Translations under genes and position numbers: made by a program
NCBI RefSeq assembly: GCF_000178475.1
Contig: NZ_ADNY01000007.1
Location: forward strand, 1 to 32,707
Direction: 5' to 3'
Length of the DNA stretch: 32,707 nucleotides
From: Lactobacillus amylolyticus DSM 11664
GTDB taxonomy: Bacteria > Bacillota > Bacilli > Lactobacillales > Lactobacillaceae
Part shown: positions 22,803 to 32,302 of the stretch, piece after piece
Layout: each line of letters begins with the position of its first letter
Position numbering within the stretch: position 1 is the first letter of the stretch
Notes under the pieces: model-generated
Told to the model about the DNA's origin: nothing
Seen by the model: the letters and a program-made list of their open reading frames with translations, nothing else
The model's database searches: none

Positions 22803-23408
22803 ATGATTACAGTATATTTAGTTCGTCACGGACAAACCTTTTTTAATTATTTCCATAAGATCCAAGGCAGATGCGATTCTCCATTAACTCCATTAGGAAT
22901 TGCGCAAGCAGAAGCTACACGTGATTCTTTAAAAGAAAAACACGTACACTTTGATTATGCCTTTTCTTCAAGCTCTGAAAGAGCGAGTGATACGTTGGAA
23001 ATTATAACGGAACATAAGATGCCATTCAAGCGTGATAAGGGATTGAAGGAGTTTGCCTTTGGTCGCTATGAAGCCCACGATGAAAGTTTGAATCCTAAGC
23101 CACCTTATAATGACTTCTTCAAACAATTTGGTGGAGAAAGCCAGGTCGAAGTAGAAGAGCGGATGGATAAAACGATTCGTAGATTGCTTAAGGATATTCC
23201 AAATGGTAAAAACGTGTTAATTGTCTCACATGGTGGTGCCTTAATGAACTTCTTAAGAAAAGCACTGAACAGTTTACATCCCCTAGGAAAACTGCATTAT
23301 CACAATTGTGGCATCGTTGTTTTAAACTATGATGGTAAGAATTTCACTTTAAAATCAGTAGCCAATCCTGCGGACGACGTGTCTGATAGCTATAACGATA
23401 ATTTATAA
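22803..23408 (+). CDS. Histidine phosphatase (phosphoglycerate-mutase-like)
   Basis: This is a 201-aa enzyme of the RHG superfamily. The phospho-histidine motif is RHGQTFFN (8-15), the second catalytic arginine lies in SSSERASDT, the acidic residue in EFAFGRYE (about 83-90), and the second histidine in VSHGGAL (near 150). It lacks the length and signature of glycolytic GpmA (about 230 aa), so a phosphatase role on small phosphorylated metabolites is more likely. The ribosome site GGGAG precedes the ATG at 22803. It ends at a terminator shared with the convergent ldhD. Confidence 0.85.
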   Translation: MITVYLVRHGQTFFNYFHKIQGRCDSPLTPLGIAQAEATRDSLKEKHVHFDYAFSSSSERASDTLEIITEHKMPFKRDKGLKEFAFGRYEAHDESLNPKPPYNDFFKQFGGESQVEVEERMDKTIRRLLKDIPNGKNVLIVSHGGALMNFLRKALNSLHPLGKLHYHNCGIVVLNYDGKNFTLKSVANPADDVSDSYNDNL

Positions 23409-23415
23409 ACCAAAC

Positions 23416-23449
23416 AAAAAATCTCAGCCCAATTGAGCTGAGATTTTTT
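23416..23449. terminator. Bidirectional terminator shared by the histidine phosphatase gene and ldhD
   Basis: Stem AAAAAATCTCAGC / GCTGAGATTTTTT-type, perfect over 13 pairs except the loop CCAATTGA, with A- and T-runs on both sides. Confidence 0.92.
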
Positions 23450-23466
23450 ATTAATTCTAATTATTT

Positions 23467-24486
<1,020 letters not shown>

Positions 24487-24522
24487 CTACCTCCGTAAAA
24501 ATTAATAGTATGACCGTTTTCT

Positions 24523-24555
24523 ATTATACACTTGAGTTTGTGTGACAAAACACAA
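24523..24555 (-). promoter_or_regulatory. ldhD promoter with Rex-like operator
   Basis: Minus strand -10 TATAAT (24523-24528) with a -35-like TTTTGT about 16 bases upstream. TTGTGTTTTGTCACACAA (24538-24555) has the TTGTG-N8-CACAA architecture of Rex (NADH-sensing) boxes and covers the -35 region. This predicts repression at low NADH/NAD+ and release when NADH must be reoxidised. Confidence 0.6.
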
Positions 24556-24588
24556 AAGCGTTTCTTTTTTTAGAAAGGAAAAATAATT

Positions 24589-25431
24589 ATGCAGATTAAC
24601 CAAAATTGGCTGAAACAATTGCCGATAAAAAACATAATTTCCTGTCAATCTGTTCGTGGTGGTGACATCAATTTAGCTTATAAAATAGTGACACTACAGC
24701 AACAATATTTTATGAAAGTTCAGCCTAAACATTCGGCTAAGTATTTCGATCATGAAAAAAGAGGGCTAAAAGAAATTGCACAAGCTGGTGTTAATACATT
24801 AACGCCAATTCATAGTGGCCAAATTGAAGGTGATGCCTACTTGCTTTTAAATTGGTTAGATGCTGATGTGGGCAGCCAAAGAGATTTGGGATATGAAGTG
24901 GCAAAGCTTCACATGAAACATAATGATCAATTTGGTTTTGGCGATAAATATGAAACTAAGATTTTAAAAAAAGACAATCAATGGAATAGCAGCTGGGCAG
25001 ATTTTTATCTTAATCAACGTGTGATGCCTGAGGTCAATTATGCTAAGAAAGTTGGTCGTTGGAATGATTTTAGAGAACATCATTTTCAAAATATGATGGA
25101 AAATTTTCTAGATTATTACAGCAAAAATCAGGTCTTGCCGAGTCTGTGTCATGGTGATCTATGGTTTGGCAATGTCATGTTTGCAAATGGAAAACCATAT
25201 TTGATTGATCCGGACGCTGTTTATGCCGATCGTGAATTTGATTTAGCCATGACCACTGTTTTTGGTGGTTTCAACCAAGACTTTTATCAGGCTTATAGTG
25301 AAATCTGTCCATTCAATCCAGGGATAGAAAAGCGGCTTCCATGGTATCGCTTCTACTATCTTTGCATGCATCTTGACCTGTTTGGTGAAAGCTATGGCGA
25401 TGAGGTTGATGCAATTTTAGCGCAATTCTAA
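24589..25431 (+). CDS. Fructosamine-3-kinase family protein
   Basis: The 280-aa protein-kinase-fold phosphotransferase belongs to the family that phosphorylates glycated amines, allowing deglycation. Visible motifs: GGDINLAY (about 25-32), catalytic lysine in YFMKVQPK, FDHEKRGL with the pairing Glu, CHGDLWFGNVMF (Brenner-type catalytic loop, about 189-200) and LIDPDAVYADREFDLAM (metal-binding Asp). AGAAAGGAAAAA precedes the ATG. It is transcribed away from ldhD, about 108 bases apart, so the Rex-like site could influence both. Bacterial members may act on ribulosamines or low-molecular amines. Confidence 0.88.
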   Translation: MQINQNWLKQLPIKNIISCQSVRGGDINLAYKIVTLQQQYFMKVQPKHSAKYFDHEKRGLKEIAQAGVNTLTPIHSGQIEGDAYLLLNWLDADVGSQRDLGYEVAKLHMKHNDQFGFGDKYETKILKKDNQWNSSWADFYLNQRVMPEVNYAKKVGRWNDFREHHFQNMMENFLDYYSKNQVLPSLCHGDLWFGNVMFANGKPYLIDPDAVYADREFDLAMTTVFGGFNQDFYQAYSEICPFNPGIEKRLPWYRFYYLCMHLDLFGESYGDEVDAILAQF

Positions 25432-25458
25432 ATTTTTTATTAAGGGATAAATTAGCTA

Positions 25459-25487
25459 GTGACGCGGTGTCACTTTGTTGATATTAT
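25459..25487 (+). promoter_or_regulatory. Promoter of the candidate ncRNA
   Basis: GTGACG (25459-25464), 17-base spacer, TATTAT (25482-25487) within a GATATTATAT context; start expected near 25494. Confidence 0.45.
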
Positions 25488-25493
25488 ATCGAA

Positions 25494-25753
25494 ATAGCAG
25501 AAATTGTTAAGCCTGAAAACAAGAGAGGTGGTTCTATAGCTTAAAAAACTAAGAGTAAGAAATCTTAAATTCTTATACTTACATCTCAAATACGCAAGCT
25601 GTGTGATACAAACTAAATCATCCTAATCTCTACAGTATTACATGCATAAGCTTGCATCATTTATAGAGAAGACTTAACTTTCTCGTTATTCTCATTCAAT
25701 ATAACTCCCTTTAAAAAGCTCAGTTTAGAAAAAATCTATGCTGAGCTTTTTTC
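25494..25753 (+). ncRNA. Candidate structured non-coding RNA (about 220-260 nt), possibly 6S-like
   Basis: The 359-base gap 25432-25790 has no ORF with a ribosome site, but it has a promoter at one end and a strong terminator at the other. In between, nested pairing is visible. GTTAAG (25506-25511) pairs with CTTAAC (about 25673-25678), and TTCTATA (25532-25538) with TATAGA(G)AA downstream. An internal 12-bp hairpin pairs TAAGAGTAAGAA (25550-25561) with TTCTTATACTTA (25570-25581). GCAAGCT (25594-25600) pairs with AGCTTGC (25649-25655). Long end-to-end pairing with interior loops is the general plan of 6S RNA, but I do not recognise the sequence. It is not tmRNA (no CCA end or tag ORF). Confidence 0.55.
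25713..25753 (+). terminator. Terminator of the candidate ncRNA
   Basis: AAAAAGCTCAG / CTGAGCTTTTTT with an inner TAGA/TCTA extension and AAAAA loop, then T-run. It ends 38 bases before exonuclease III, and no other gene on this strand points at it within 280 bases. Confidence 0.9.
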
Positions 25754-25790
25754 GTTATAATAAATTTATAAAAGTAAGGGAGAATACACA

Positions 25791-26618
25791 ATGAAATTAA
25801 TTTCATGGAATATCGATTCACTTAATGCAGCATTAACAGGGCAGTCTACTCGTGCTCTAGAAACGCGTAAAATTCTGGAAAGACTTCATGATGAGGCACC
25901 TGATGTATTAGCTATTCAAGAAACAAAGTTGCCTGCTACAGGCCCTACGAAAAAGCATCAGACTATTTTGAAAGAAATGTTTCCTGAATATAAATATTTT
26001 TGGCGTTCATCGGAAGAACCTGCCCGAAAGGGTTATGCCGGTACAATGTATTTATATAAAAAAGGCCTAGAGTTAAAAGCTTCTTATCCTAAGATTGGAG
26101 CTCCAGAACCAATGGATTCAGAGGGCAGAATAATTACGTTAGAATTTCCAACATTTTTTGTGACTCAAGTTTATACTCCGAATTCTGGAAATGGCTTAAA
26201 GAGATTAGCCGATAGACAGGTCTGGGATCAAAGATATATTGAGTATTTGCAGCAATTGGATAAGCAAAAGCCAGTATTGGCCAGTGGTGATTTTAATTGT
26301 GCGCATACACCGATTGATTTAAAGCATCCAGAAAACAATCATCATTCAGCTGGATTTACTGATGAAGAAAGAAAAGATTTTACACAGCTTCTTGATGCCG
26401 GCTTTACTGATTCATTTAGAAAAATAAATGGCAACGTTGAAGGTGTTTATTCCTGGTGGGCACAGCGAGTAAGAACGGCCAAGGCAAATAACTCAGGCTG
26501 GAGAATTGATTATTGGCTAACTAGCAATCGAATCGCTGATAAAATAAGGCGGTCTGAAATGATAGACACGGGAAAAAGAGCAGATCATTGCCCGATTTTG
26601 CTTGATATAGACTTATAG
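25791..26618 (+). CDS. exoA: Exodeoxyribonuclease III / AP endonuclease
   Basis: This 275-aa EEP-fold DNA-repair enzyme cuts at abasic sites and trims 3' blocked ends. Motifs: SWNIDSLN (5-12), QETK with metal-binding Glu44, the segment VYTPNSGNGLKRL, SGDFNCAH (Asp/Asn pair), the DNA-probing region around GVYSWWAQRVRTAK, WRIDYWL and the final ADHCPI catalytic His. The length is normal for ExoA/Xth. AAGGGAG precedes the ATG; its promoter probably includes the TATAAT in TTCGTTATAATAAAT (about 25752-25766). It is followed by its own terminator. Confidence 0.93.
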   Translation: MKLISWNIDSLNAALTGQSTRALETRKILERLHDEAPDVLAIQETKLPATGPTKKHQTILKEMFPEYKYFWRSSEEPARKGYAGTMYLYKKGLELKASYPKIGAPEPMDSEGRIITLEFPTFFVTQVYTPNSGNGLKRLADRQVWDQRYIEYLQQLDKQKPVLASGDFNCAHTPIDLKHPENNHHSAGFTDEERKDFTQLLDAGFTDSFRKINGNVEGVYSWWAQRVRTAKANNSGWRIDYWLTSNRIADKIRRSEMIDTGKRADHCPILLDIDL

Positions 26619-26629
26619 CTAAAAATCTG

Positions 26630-26655
26630 AAAAGCATTCACAATGAATGCTTTTT
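26630..26655 (+). terminator. Terminator after exonuclease III
   Basis: Perfect 11-bp stem AAAAGCATTCA / TGAATGCTTTT with a 3-base loop, then T. Confidence 0.9.
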
Positions 26656-26715
26656 ATTATTGGTCTGATAGAGTAAAATAAATCTCCGAAAAGTTTGTTT
26701 AAGGAGGAGCAACCC

Positions 26716-28149
26716 GTGGGGGAAGAAAAAGAAAACTGGGCATTAGAGCAGGATCTTAAATACAATCGATTAACTGCGTTTAAGCTCTTCGCAATGACTA
26801 GTTCAATGGTTATTTCTGTTATTGAGTTGGCACCATTTGGGAAAACAGGCGCAACAGCATTATTTTATTTATTAATTGCTGGTATTTGCTGGTTTATACC
26901 AATTACACAAATGGCCGGAGAAATGGCCTCGATTGATGGCTGGGAAAAAGGCGGTATTTTTACTTGGGTAAAAGGCAACTTAGGCGATCGTATCGGTTAG
27001 ACAGCCATGTTTTTACAATGGATTAACATCACAGTAGCTATGGACACGATGATGTATGTCATTATCGGTGCGCTGTCAATTACGTTTAATACGCCTTGGC
27101 TTAATACGACACCGTCTGCTCGGTTTATCTTAATGATGATTATCCTTTGGGGTGCGACTGCGATTCAGGTAATTGGAGTTAGAAAAATTGGTCGTATCGC
27201 TGAATGGCTGTTTATTATAGGAATTGCAATTCCAGTAATTTGTATTATCATTGCCTTCTTTGTTTATCTTGCACAAGGGCATCCACTTTATATGCAAATT
27301 AATTGGCAAACAGTTGTGCCACATCATTTAAATAGCAGCACTTTGGTTGCATTTGTACCGTTCATGTTGGCATTCTGTGGTGGTGAAGCATCCGCACCAC
27401 ATGTTAAGAATTTGGAACATCCACGTTACTATTCACGTGTAATGCTGGGCTTAGCTTTAACTGCAATTTTATTTGATTTGCTTGGTTCGATGGCAATCGG
27501 AATGACAGTGCCTAAGAGTGAAATTCAAAATAGTACTGGCTTTGTTTATATTTACGGTGTATTGCTTAATTCAATTGGCCTGCCGGGTGATGTCTTAAAC
27601 AAAATTGTGGGCGTTATGCTGGCTTGCGGAATTATCGGTGAGCTAGGTAATTGGCTTGCCGGACCAAATCAAGGAATGTATGAAGCTGCTAAAGAAGGTT
27701 ATTTGCCAAAGCTTTTTGCAAAGGCAACCAAACACGGCGTTCCTTTACGCTTGATGGTTACGCAATCGTTAATTGTTACTATAACTGCAGTACTAATTAC
27801 TTTTAGCAGTGGTAGCAATGCCGACTTTGCATTTAATGTTTCCTTAGCAGCTACTACCGCCCAGTATTTGATGGTTTACCTAATAATGCTGATTGCCTAT
27901 ATTGTTTTGAAACATAAGCATGAGGACTGGCATAGAGCTTATTACATGAATAAAAATGCAAAGATTAGTATTGCAATTTCATGCTTAGCGTTTTTAATTA
28001 CAGTAGTTGCGTTCTTTGTAACCTTTACACCGGCCGTAGGCACACTAGCCAAGATGCAGGGAATATACGTTACGAGTTTAATCGGCATGTGTGCAATTAG
28101 TGTGATTATTCCTTTAATTTTGTATCATTTTAAAGATCATTGGCAATAA
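26716..28149 (+). pseudogene. APC-family amino-acid permease interrupted by one in-frame TAG
   Basis: The intact product would be a permease of about 477 aa with 12 helices, of the glutamate/GABA antiporter-like branch. Start GTG 26716 is set by AAGGAGGA (26701-26708). The N-terminal ORF reads through KLFAMTSSMVISVIELAPFG (first helix) to GNLGDRIG and stops at TAG 26998-27000. The same frame continues with TAMFLQWINITVAMDTMMYV to the normal end at 28149. Relatives have a Trp at the stop position, so TGG to TAG is the simplest explanation. The second part has an internal ATG (27007) but no ribosome site. A truncated 94-aa or restarted product would lack helices needed for transport. Confidence 0.88.
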
Positions 28150-28156
28150 GAAAAGA

Positions 28157-28186
28157 AGAGATCCAATTAGTTGGATCTCTTTTTTT
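28157..28186 (+). terminator. Terminator after the permease pseudogene
   Basis: Perfect 10-bp stem AGAGATCCAA / TTGGATCTCT with loop TTAG and seven T. Confidence 0.92.
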
Positions 28187-28217
28187 AGTTGAGTAAAATT
28201 ACAATTGAGGTGTTTTA

Positions 28218-31052
28218 ATGAATAAAGCTTTGAAAGATGCAATTTTGAACGGTTTATATGATAGTCATTTCCCGGGACATGAATTATACGGCCCACGATT
28301 GCTCGAAAACGATAAAAACGATAATATTTGGCTCACCCTTAGACGTGAATTGCTGACTTGTCAAAGCTTTACTTGGGCTGTTGCTTTTATTACTCAGGAC
28401 ATGTTGGTCCAATTGAAAGTTGTTTTAGCAGATTTAGCTAAAAAGCATGTAACAGGTACCTTAATTACGGGTGATTATTTAGGCTTTAATGAACCAAATG
28501 TATTTGCAGAATTAACAAAAATACCAAATTTAAAGGTAAAAATAGCTGACCAAACGAATTTTCATGTAAAAGGATATCTGTTTAAACATGAAAATTATGA
28601 AACAGTTGTAATTGGAAGTGCAAATTTTACACGCGCGGCTTTGCTGGCAAACTGCGAATGGGCTTTAAAAGTTAGTTCTACCGAGAACGCAGCTTTAACT
28701 AAACAAATATGTCGGCAACTGCAAAAATTAGGTCAAGAAAGTGCGCCTTTGACTTCAACTTGGATAATGAATTACCAGCGACAGTGGAAAAGACCTAATT
28801 TTCAAAAAATTACTGCGAAAAATATTACCCAGGAAATATCTCCAAATAAAATGCAAAAGCAAGCTCTGCAAAATTTGAATGAATTGGTTGCAGCGGGGCA
28901 GAAAAGAGGTTTAGTTGTTTCTGCTACTGGTACTGGAAAGACCTATCTTGGAGCGTTTGCTGTGAAGGATTTTGCACCTAAAAAATTTTTATATATTGTT
29001 CACCGCAGACAAATTGCACAAAAATCATTATCCAGTTTTCGAAAGGTTATTGCTGGCAAAAAGGCAGATTACGGGCTTTTATCAGGAAATGTGCACGAAT
29101 CAAATTGTAAATATGTTTTTGCAACTGTCCAAACTTTGACTCAAAAAAACGTTTTGAATCAATTTGATCCTGCAGAATTCGATTATATTTTAATCGATGA
29201 GGCTCATCGCTCAGCTTCACCGAGCTATCAACGAATTTTACATTATTTTAAACCAAAGTTTTGGCTAGGTATGACTGCGACTCCTGAACGAATGGATAAG
29301 CAAAATGTATATCAGATTTTTGATTATAATTTAGCCTATGAAATTCGTTTGCGAGATGCTCTTGAAGAAAAAATGCTGACGCCATTTCATTATGTTGGCG
29401 TTCAGGACTATGAACAGGATGGTCAGGTAATTGATGAGACCACGAATTTACGCTATTTAACTGCAGATGAACGGGTGAAGTATATTCTCAAGCAGATGAA
29501 TTATTATGGCTATTGTGGTGCAAAAGCTTGTGGATTGATTTTTTGCAGTCGTCAAATTGAAGCTAAAAAGCTTGCAGTCAAATTTATCCAAAAAGGTCAT
29601 CCAGCCGTTGCATTGACTAACGAAGACAGTGAAGCAGATAGACAGAAAACAGTAAAACAGCTAAAAGAAGGTTCTTTAGAATATATTGTTACGGTTGACT
29701 TGTTTAATGAAGGTGTGGATGTTCCAGAACTTAATCAAATTATCATGCTTCGTAATACTCAATCAAGTATTGTCTTTATTCAACAGCTTGGCCGTGGCTT
29801 GCGAAAATATCCGGGAAAAGAATTTGTAACTGTTTTAGATTTTATTGGTAATTATCGAAACAACTACTTAATTCCGATTGCGTTAAATGGCGATACGAGT
29901 CGTAGCCGCGATTTGGCACGCAGAGAAACAAAATTGCCTACTTTTGTTGGACTATCAACTATTAACTTTAGTCAGATTGCTGCTGCTAGGATTTTACAAT
30001 CCTTGGATAAAGTAAAGCTTGATGGTCTGCGAGAATTGCGTCAGGCATATACTGAATTAAAGCAGAAAATAGGACGACCGCCACTGTTATTGGACTTTGC
30101 ACATTACGGTTCAGTTTCACCGCTTGTTTTTGCAGAAAATCGCTCATTAAAACATTATGGCAACTTTTTGCAAAAAATGGGTGAGAAGCTTGTATTAACA
30201 AAGTATGAGTCTCAAGTATTGGCTTTTATCACCAAAGAATTAGTGAATGGAAAACGACCGCATGAACTCTTATTGCTGAAGTTGCTACTAACGAAAACTA
30301 GCATTTCTAACGAAGAATATTGTACAGAATTAGATCGGAATGGAGCTTATCATACTTCAGAACTATTACATTCAGTTGATGATATTTTGACTCTATCATT
30401 TTTTGATGTAAAATCCGGGAAAAGTACAAAAAAGGCAGAATACGGTAATTATCCACTAATTGAACACGATCTTTTAAATTATCGTCTTTCTTTAAAACTC
30501 ACGGATGCTTTACAGGATAAAGACTTCCGAATGCTATTTTTAGATGCGATTAAGACAGGTTTGCTTTTGAGTAAAAAGTATCGATCTGATAAACAGTTTA
30601 CTTTATATAAGCAATATGATCGGGAAGATGTCTGTCGTCTTTTGAATTGGCCTCAAGATGTGTCAGCTCCTATGTATGGCTATCGAGTGGAAAATAAAGA
30701 AACGCCGATTTTTATTACCTATAAGAAGGATTCAGATAAAAAGCGTAATGCCATTTATAATAATTCATTAGCAGACGGCTGCAGTTTACGTTGGTATACA
30801 CGTAGTCCACGCCATATCGCTTCTCCAGAAGTACAAAAATTACTGCACAATAGTCAGATGAAAATTCATTTGTTTGTTAAGCAAAATGATGCAACAGGCA
30901 AAGAATTCTTTTATTTGGGACAGGCAAAAATTCAAAAAGATACTGTAAAAGAAGAAAAAATTGGGCCAAAAAAGAAGGCCGCGGTTGGCATGAACTTGCT
31001 TCTATCCACGCCATTATCGGCCTCAATGTATGATTTGTTGTTTACAGAATAA
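28218..31052 (+). CDS. PLD-like nuclease + superfamily II helicase + DUF3427 protein
   Basis: This 944-aa multidomain protein has three parts. An N-terminal phospholipase-D-like domain has HVK (H116/K118) and GSANFT (133-138), a one-HKD arrangement that would need dimerization. A ResIII/DEAH helicase core has Walker A ATGTGKT (236-242), DEAH (327-330), TAT (353-355) and motif VI QQLGRGLRK (522-530). The C-terminal DUF3427 region spans about 600-944. Such proteins are widespread in Firmicutes. The domain mix is close to restriction-type and anti-phage helicase-nucleases, but a repair role is equally possible. It lies alone between terminators at 28157 and 31051, with GAGGTG 7 bases before the ATG and no methylase or other defence partner nearby. 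Confidence 0.9.
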   Translation: MNKALKDAILNGLYDSHFPGHELYGPRLLENDKNDNIWLTLRRELLTCQSFTWAVAFITQDMLVQLKVVLADLAKKHVTGTLITGDYLGFNEPNVFAELTKIPNLKVKIADQTNFHVKGYLFKHENYETVVIGSANFTRAALLANCEWALKVSSTENAALTKQICRQLQKLGQESAPLTSTWIMNYQRQWKRPNFQKITAKNITQEISPNKMQKQALQNLNELVAAGQKRGLVVSATGTGKTYLGAFAVKDFAPKKFLYIVHRRQIAQKSLSSFRKVIAGKKADYGLLSGNVHESNCKYVFATVQTLTQKNVLNQFDPAEFDYILIDEAHRSASPSYQRILHYFKPKFWLGMTATPERMDKQNVYQIFDYNLAYEIRLRDALEEKMLTPFHYVGVQDYEQDGQVIDETTNLRYLTADERVKYILKQMNYYGYCGAKACGLIFCSRQIEAKKLAVKFIQKGHPAVALTNEDSEADRQKTVKQLKEGSLEYIVTVDLFNEGVDVPELNQIIMLRNTQSSIVFIQQLGRGLRKYPGKEFVTVLDFIGNYRNNYLIPIALNGDTSRSRDLARRETKLPTFVGLSTINFSQIAAARILQSLDKVKLDGLRELRQAYTELKQKIGRPPLLLDFAHYGSVSPLVFAENRSLKHYGNFLQKMGEKLVLTKYESQVLAFITKELVNGKRPHELLLLKLLLTKTSISNEEYCTELDRNGAYHTSELLHSVDDILTLSFFDVKSGKSTKKAEYGNYPLIEHDLLNYRLSLKLTDALQDKDFRMLFLDAIKTGLLLSKKYRSDKQFTLYKQYDREDVCRLLNWPQDVSAPMYGYRVENKETPIFITYKKDSDKKRNAIYNNSLADGCSLRWYTRSPRHIASPEVQKLLHNSQMKIHLFVKQNDATGKEFFYLGQAKIQKDTVKEEKIGPKKKAAVGMNLLLSTPLSASMYDLLFTE

Positions 31053-31080
31053 AAGCACTGCGTAACTGCAGCGCTTTTTT
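31051..31080. terminator. Bidirectional terminator between helicase and serine hydrolase genes
   Basis: AAAAGCACTGC / GCAGCGCTTTT with one mismatch, followed by T-run; it overlaps the ends of both convergent genes. Confidence 0.88.
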
Positions 31081-32215
31081 ATTTACTAGTGAAAGTATTG
31101 GCTTTAATATGATTCAAAATTTGATATCCAACTGCTTTTACAGATGCTTCATTGTCATTGGTTTGATTTAGAAACATAATTAAACCATTTTGATTATCAG
31201 TAGTCATCTGGAACCAGTTGCCAAAGTGATTGCCAGCAATATTTCCATATGCCATTTTCAAATTATCATTGTTTTTAAGATAGATTCCACCAGAATAGTT
31301 GGAAGTTGCATTTTTACTGGTTAAATGAGTTAAATAATGAAAATCCGAACTGCTTAAAATTTGACCATTAGTTAAACCAACTTGAATTTTATAGTAGTCC
31401 ATTGGAGTTGAAAACATGTCTCCCGATCCTGGTATTTGAGAAGCAAGCTGTTTTTTAACATAGGCAGCCTTCGTATAGTTCTTTCCACCATTTGAATAGT
31501 AAGAAATCGAATCAGTTTTGTTTGAAGGAATATCCTGATATAGGTAAGTATTCGTTAAACCAAGTTTTTTGACTATTCGTTGATTAAAATTAGCTTGATA
31601 AGATTTACCTGTGACTGCTCGGATGATACCAGCCAGTAAAATATAATTTATATTGTTGTAGTAATAAGTACCGACAGTACCCTCTGGGGAAGAATTAACG
31701 TTGTTTACTGCCCATTGAATCGCACTGGCTTCAGAATAAGTTTTGCCACGATAAATTTCAGTTCCCGTAGCTCTGATTCCAGAGGTATGAGTCAACAAAT
31801 TTCCAACGGTAATTTTGTTAGCGTTAGTCATGTTAGGATACCAACGTGAAATTTTGGTGTTTTGAGTAAAACGTTGGCTTGTTTTCAAATTTTCATTAAT
31901 TAATTGAACGATCATTGCAGCCGTTATGACTTTTTGCAATGAGCATACCGGATAGACTACTTTAGAATTTCCGTTGCCAATTCTTTTACCGTACCAGGCA
32001 TATCCAAAACTAATTTGCTGAGGGACACCATTTTTTATAATTACCGCACTGCCACGAACATGATTTTGATTCATAGTATTGCGGACAAATTGCCGCATCT
32101 CAGCTTGATCTGATTGAGTAGTATTATTGCTTGCAGCTTTAATATAAGTAACAGGGGCTGCTATTGGACCGATTAATCCAATTGCAGTAGCTAAGGCTAA
32201 AAATTTTTTATTCAA
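31079..32215 (-). CDS. Secreted serine hydrolase of the beta-lactamase / class C penicillin-binding family
   Basis: This 378-aa protein has a signal peptide (MNKKFLALATAIGLIGPIAA, cleavage near KAASN, about 27-30). The catalytic domain contains SLQK (S92-K95, nucleophile and base) and YNN (Y186-N188). The usual third motif (H/K-S/T-G) is not obvious; GNHFGN near residue 330 is the best candidate. Lactobacillus members act on peptidoglycan D-Ala or as esterases, and antibiotic hydrolysis is unlikely. The start is TTG at 32215 with GAGGAGG about 9 bases upstream; no ATG fits as well. It is convergent with the helicase gene and shares its terminator. Confidence 0.85.
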   Translation of the reverse strand: MNKKFLALATAIGLIGPIAAPVTYIKAASNNTTQSDQAEMRQFVRNTMNQNHVRGSAVIIKNGVPQQISFGYAWYGKRIGNGNSKVVYPVCSLQKVITAAMIVQLINENLKTSQRFTQNTKISRWYPNMTNANKITVGNLLTHTSGIRATGTEIYRGKTYSEASAIQWAVNNVNSSPEGTVGTYYYNNINYILLAGIIRAVTGKSYQANFNQRIVKKLGLTNTYLYQDIPSNKTDSISYYSNGGKNYTKAAYVKKQLASQIPGSGDMFSTPMDYYKIQVGLTNGQILSSSDFHYLTHLTSKNATSNYSGGIYLKNNDNLKMAYGNIAGNHFGNWFQMTTDNQNGLIMFLNQTNDNEASVKAVGYQILNHIKANTFTSK

Positions 32216-32302
32216 ATTGTTTTTCCTCCTCGAAAGGCCTGACTACATTATAGAACTTAAATAATACGAAAATATTTTATAATGATTAATTTTTAATGAT
32301 AC

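Noticed and set aside
25432..25790. tmRNA or tRNA gene
   Set aside because: No CCA-type 3' end, no tag ORF and no cloverleaf; only general ncRNA evidence remains.
27007..28149. Separate 380-aa permease starting at ATG 27007
   Set aside because: Same frame as the preceding ORF, no ribosome site, and the missing N-terminal helices lie just upstream of one TAG codon.
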